From Trachelipus rathkii (Eukaryota > Arthropoda > Malacostraca > Isopoda > Trachelipodidae): DNA of 50,593 nt. The DNA is taken from assembly GCA_015478945.1 (NCBI GenBank), contig JABUQX010124235.1, positions 1 to 50,593 of the forward strand. Reading direction: 5' to 3'. Under the pieces are notes generated by a model. That model searched no databases. It was not told the DNA's origin and was given only the letters and a program-made list of their open reading frames with translations. Of the stretch, positions 50,111 through 50,593 are shown in pieces (the first letter of the stretch is position 1; each line of letters begins with the position of its first letter). A program made the translations under genes and the position numbers.

Positions 50111-50593
50111 ATACTTTTCAAACCACTTTACAAATGAATTATCTGATCGAATGAAAACCAGAGAATCGGGTTGCTATGGATTTGTTGTAAGCCGATTTTT
50201 CATAAGTATAAATAAGGTTCAGGCGACATTTTAGAGATGCTTCTGTATGTTATACTAATTATCCATTTTTCTCGCAGACAATTTGTTGGTTGAAGAATGT
50301 GGACTTATTATATATATACTGTGCTCATAAATTGATCGACAATTTGGCGTATGTTGCATGTTTTTATATTATATTATCATTTTAATTGTTCCTTTTGAAA
50401 CATAGTTTTTTATTTTGAAACAATTTTCTATGTCATTTAATGATAACAAGTTTTCTTAACATTTTGAAACAAGTAATAAATATTTTGTTAGTATTTAATA
50501 TTTAATTTTGTATAAATTATATTTTTGATGTAAAAATTAATTTAATTGTAAAAATGGTTTATTGGAGATGGCAGAATTATTTCATTAAGATAT
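50111..50593. other. Unique AT-rich sequence at window end
   Basis: Normal-complexity sequence at 50,110-50,340, then T-rich sequence with three copies of TTTTGAAACA (about 50,393, 50,413 and 50,462). A pyrimidine run ending in CGCAG at about 50,277 resembles a splice acceptor, but no exon can be supported. Confidence 0.35.

Noticed and set aside
50262..50285. Pyrimidine run plus CGCAG resembling a splice acceptor
   Set aside because: Single short motif near the window end, with no coding exon following.
1..50593. CRISPR arrays, bacterial operons or phage genes
   Set aside because: No regularly spaced direct repeats with unique spacers, no ribosome binding sites linked to open frames, and coding density far too low for a prokaryote.

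Overview
The window looks like non-coding, repeat-dominated nuclear DNA from an animal. It is very A+T-rich, packed with simple repeats ((TA)n, (TTA)n, (GAA)n, (GA)n, (ATGT)n), and contains relics of three retroelement types. I found no intact protein-coding gene, no convincing host exon, no tRNA or rRNA and no CRISPR array. The retroelement protein signatures and the repeat density fit an arthropod, possibly a decapod crustacean, but that assignment is inference from general family knowledge. Almost all long open frames are by-products of microsatellites or lie inside decayed elements. Layout: 0-8.3 kb is AT-rich DNA with a purine (GAA)n tract, a small GC-rich foldable island at 3.4 kb, a cluster of three minisatellite families at 4.4-5.8 kb (a 32-bp array sitting inside a 41-bp array) and about 0.7 kb of (TTA)n. 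8.3-13.35 kb is a plus-strand, A/C-rich non-LTR retrotransposon of Jockey/CR1 type. It shows, in order, endonuclease-like, reverse-transcriptase and C-terminal CCHC signatures, all separated by frameshifts, and it runs directly into (TA)n. 15.1-16.86 kb is a (GA)n tract followed by a second plus-strand, G-rich non-LTR element that keeps a YADD reverse-transcriptase motif and a 'FFGHIE' tail.

16.9-43 kb is AT-rich DNA with many (TA)n blocks, a few hairpin/palindrome sites and a C-over-G skewed stretch at 37.9-39.9 kb; I recognise no genes there. 43.1-44.9 kb is a GC-richer island. Its minus strand carries a colinear but heavily broken set of resemblances to an LTR-retrotransposon (Ty3/Gypsy-type) integrase; this is tentative. 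45-50.6 kb holds a G-run cluster (possible quadruplex), a diffuse TCCGAC-motif repeat at 47.9-48.9 kb, and about 1.1 kb that is nearly GC-free at 49.0-50.1 kb.

The recognisable elements do not act together as a pathway; they are independent insertions. The frame breaks inside all of them could reflect age, or uncorrected long-read indels in the assembly. The sequence alone cannot separate these. No new biological system was identified with confidence; the most unusual structures are the nested minisatellites and the isolated GC-rich hairpins.
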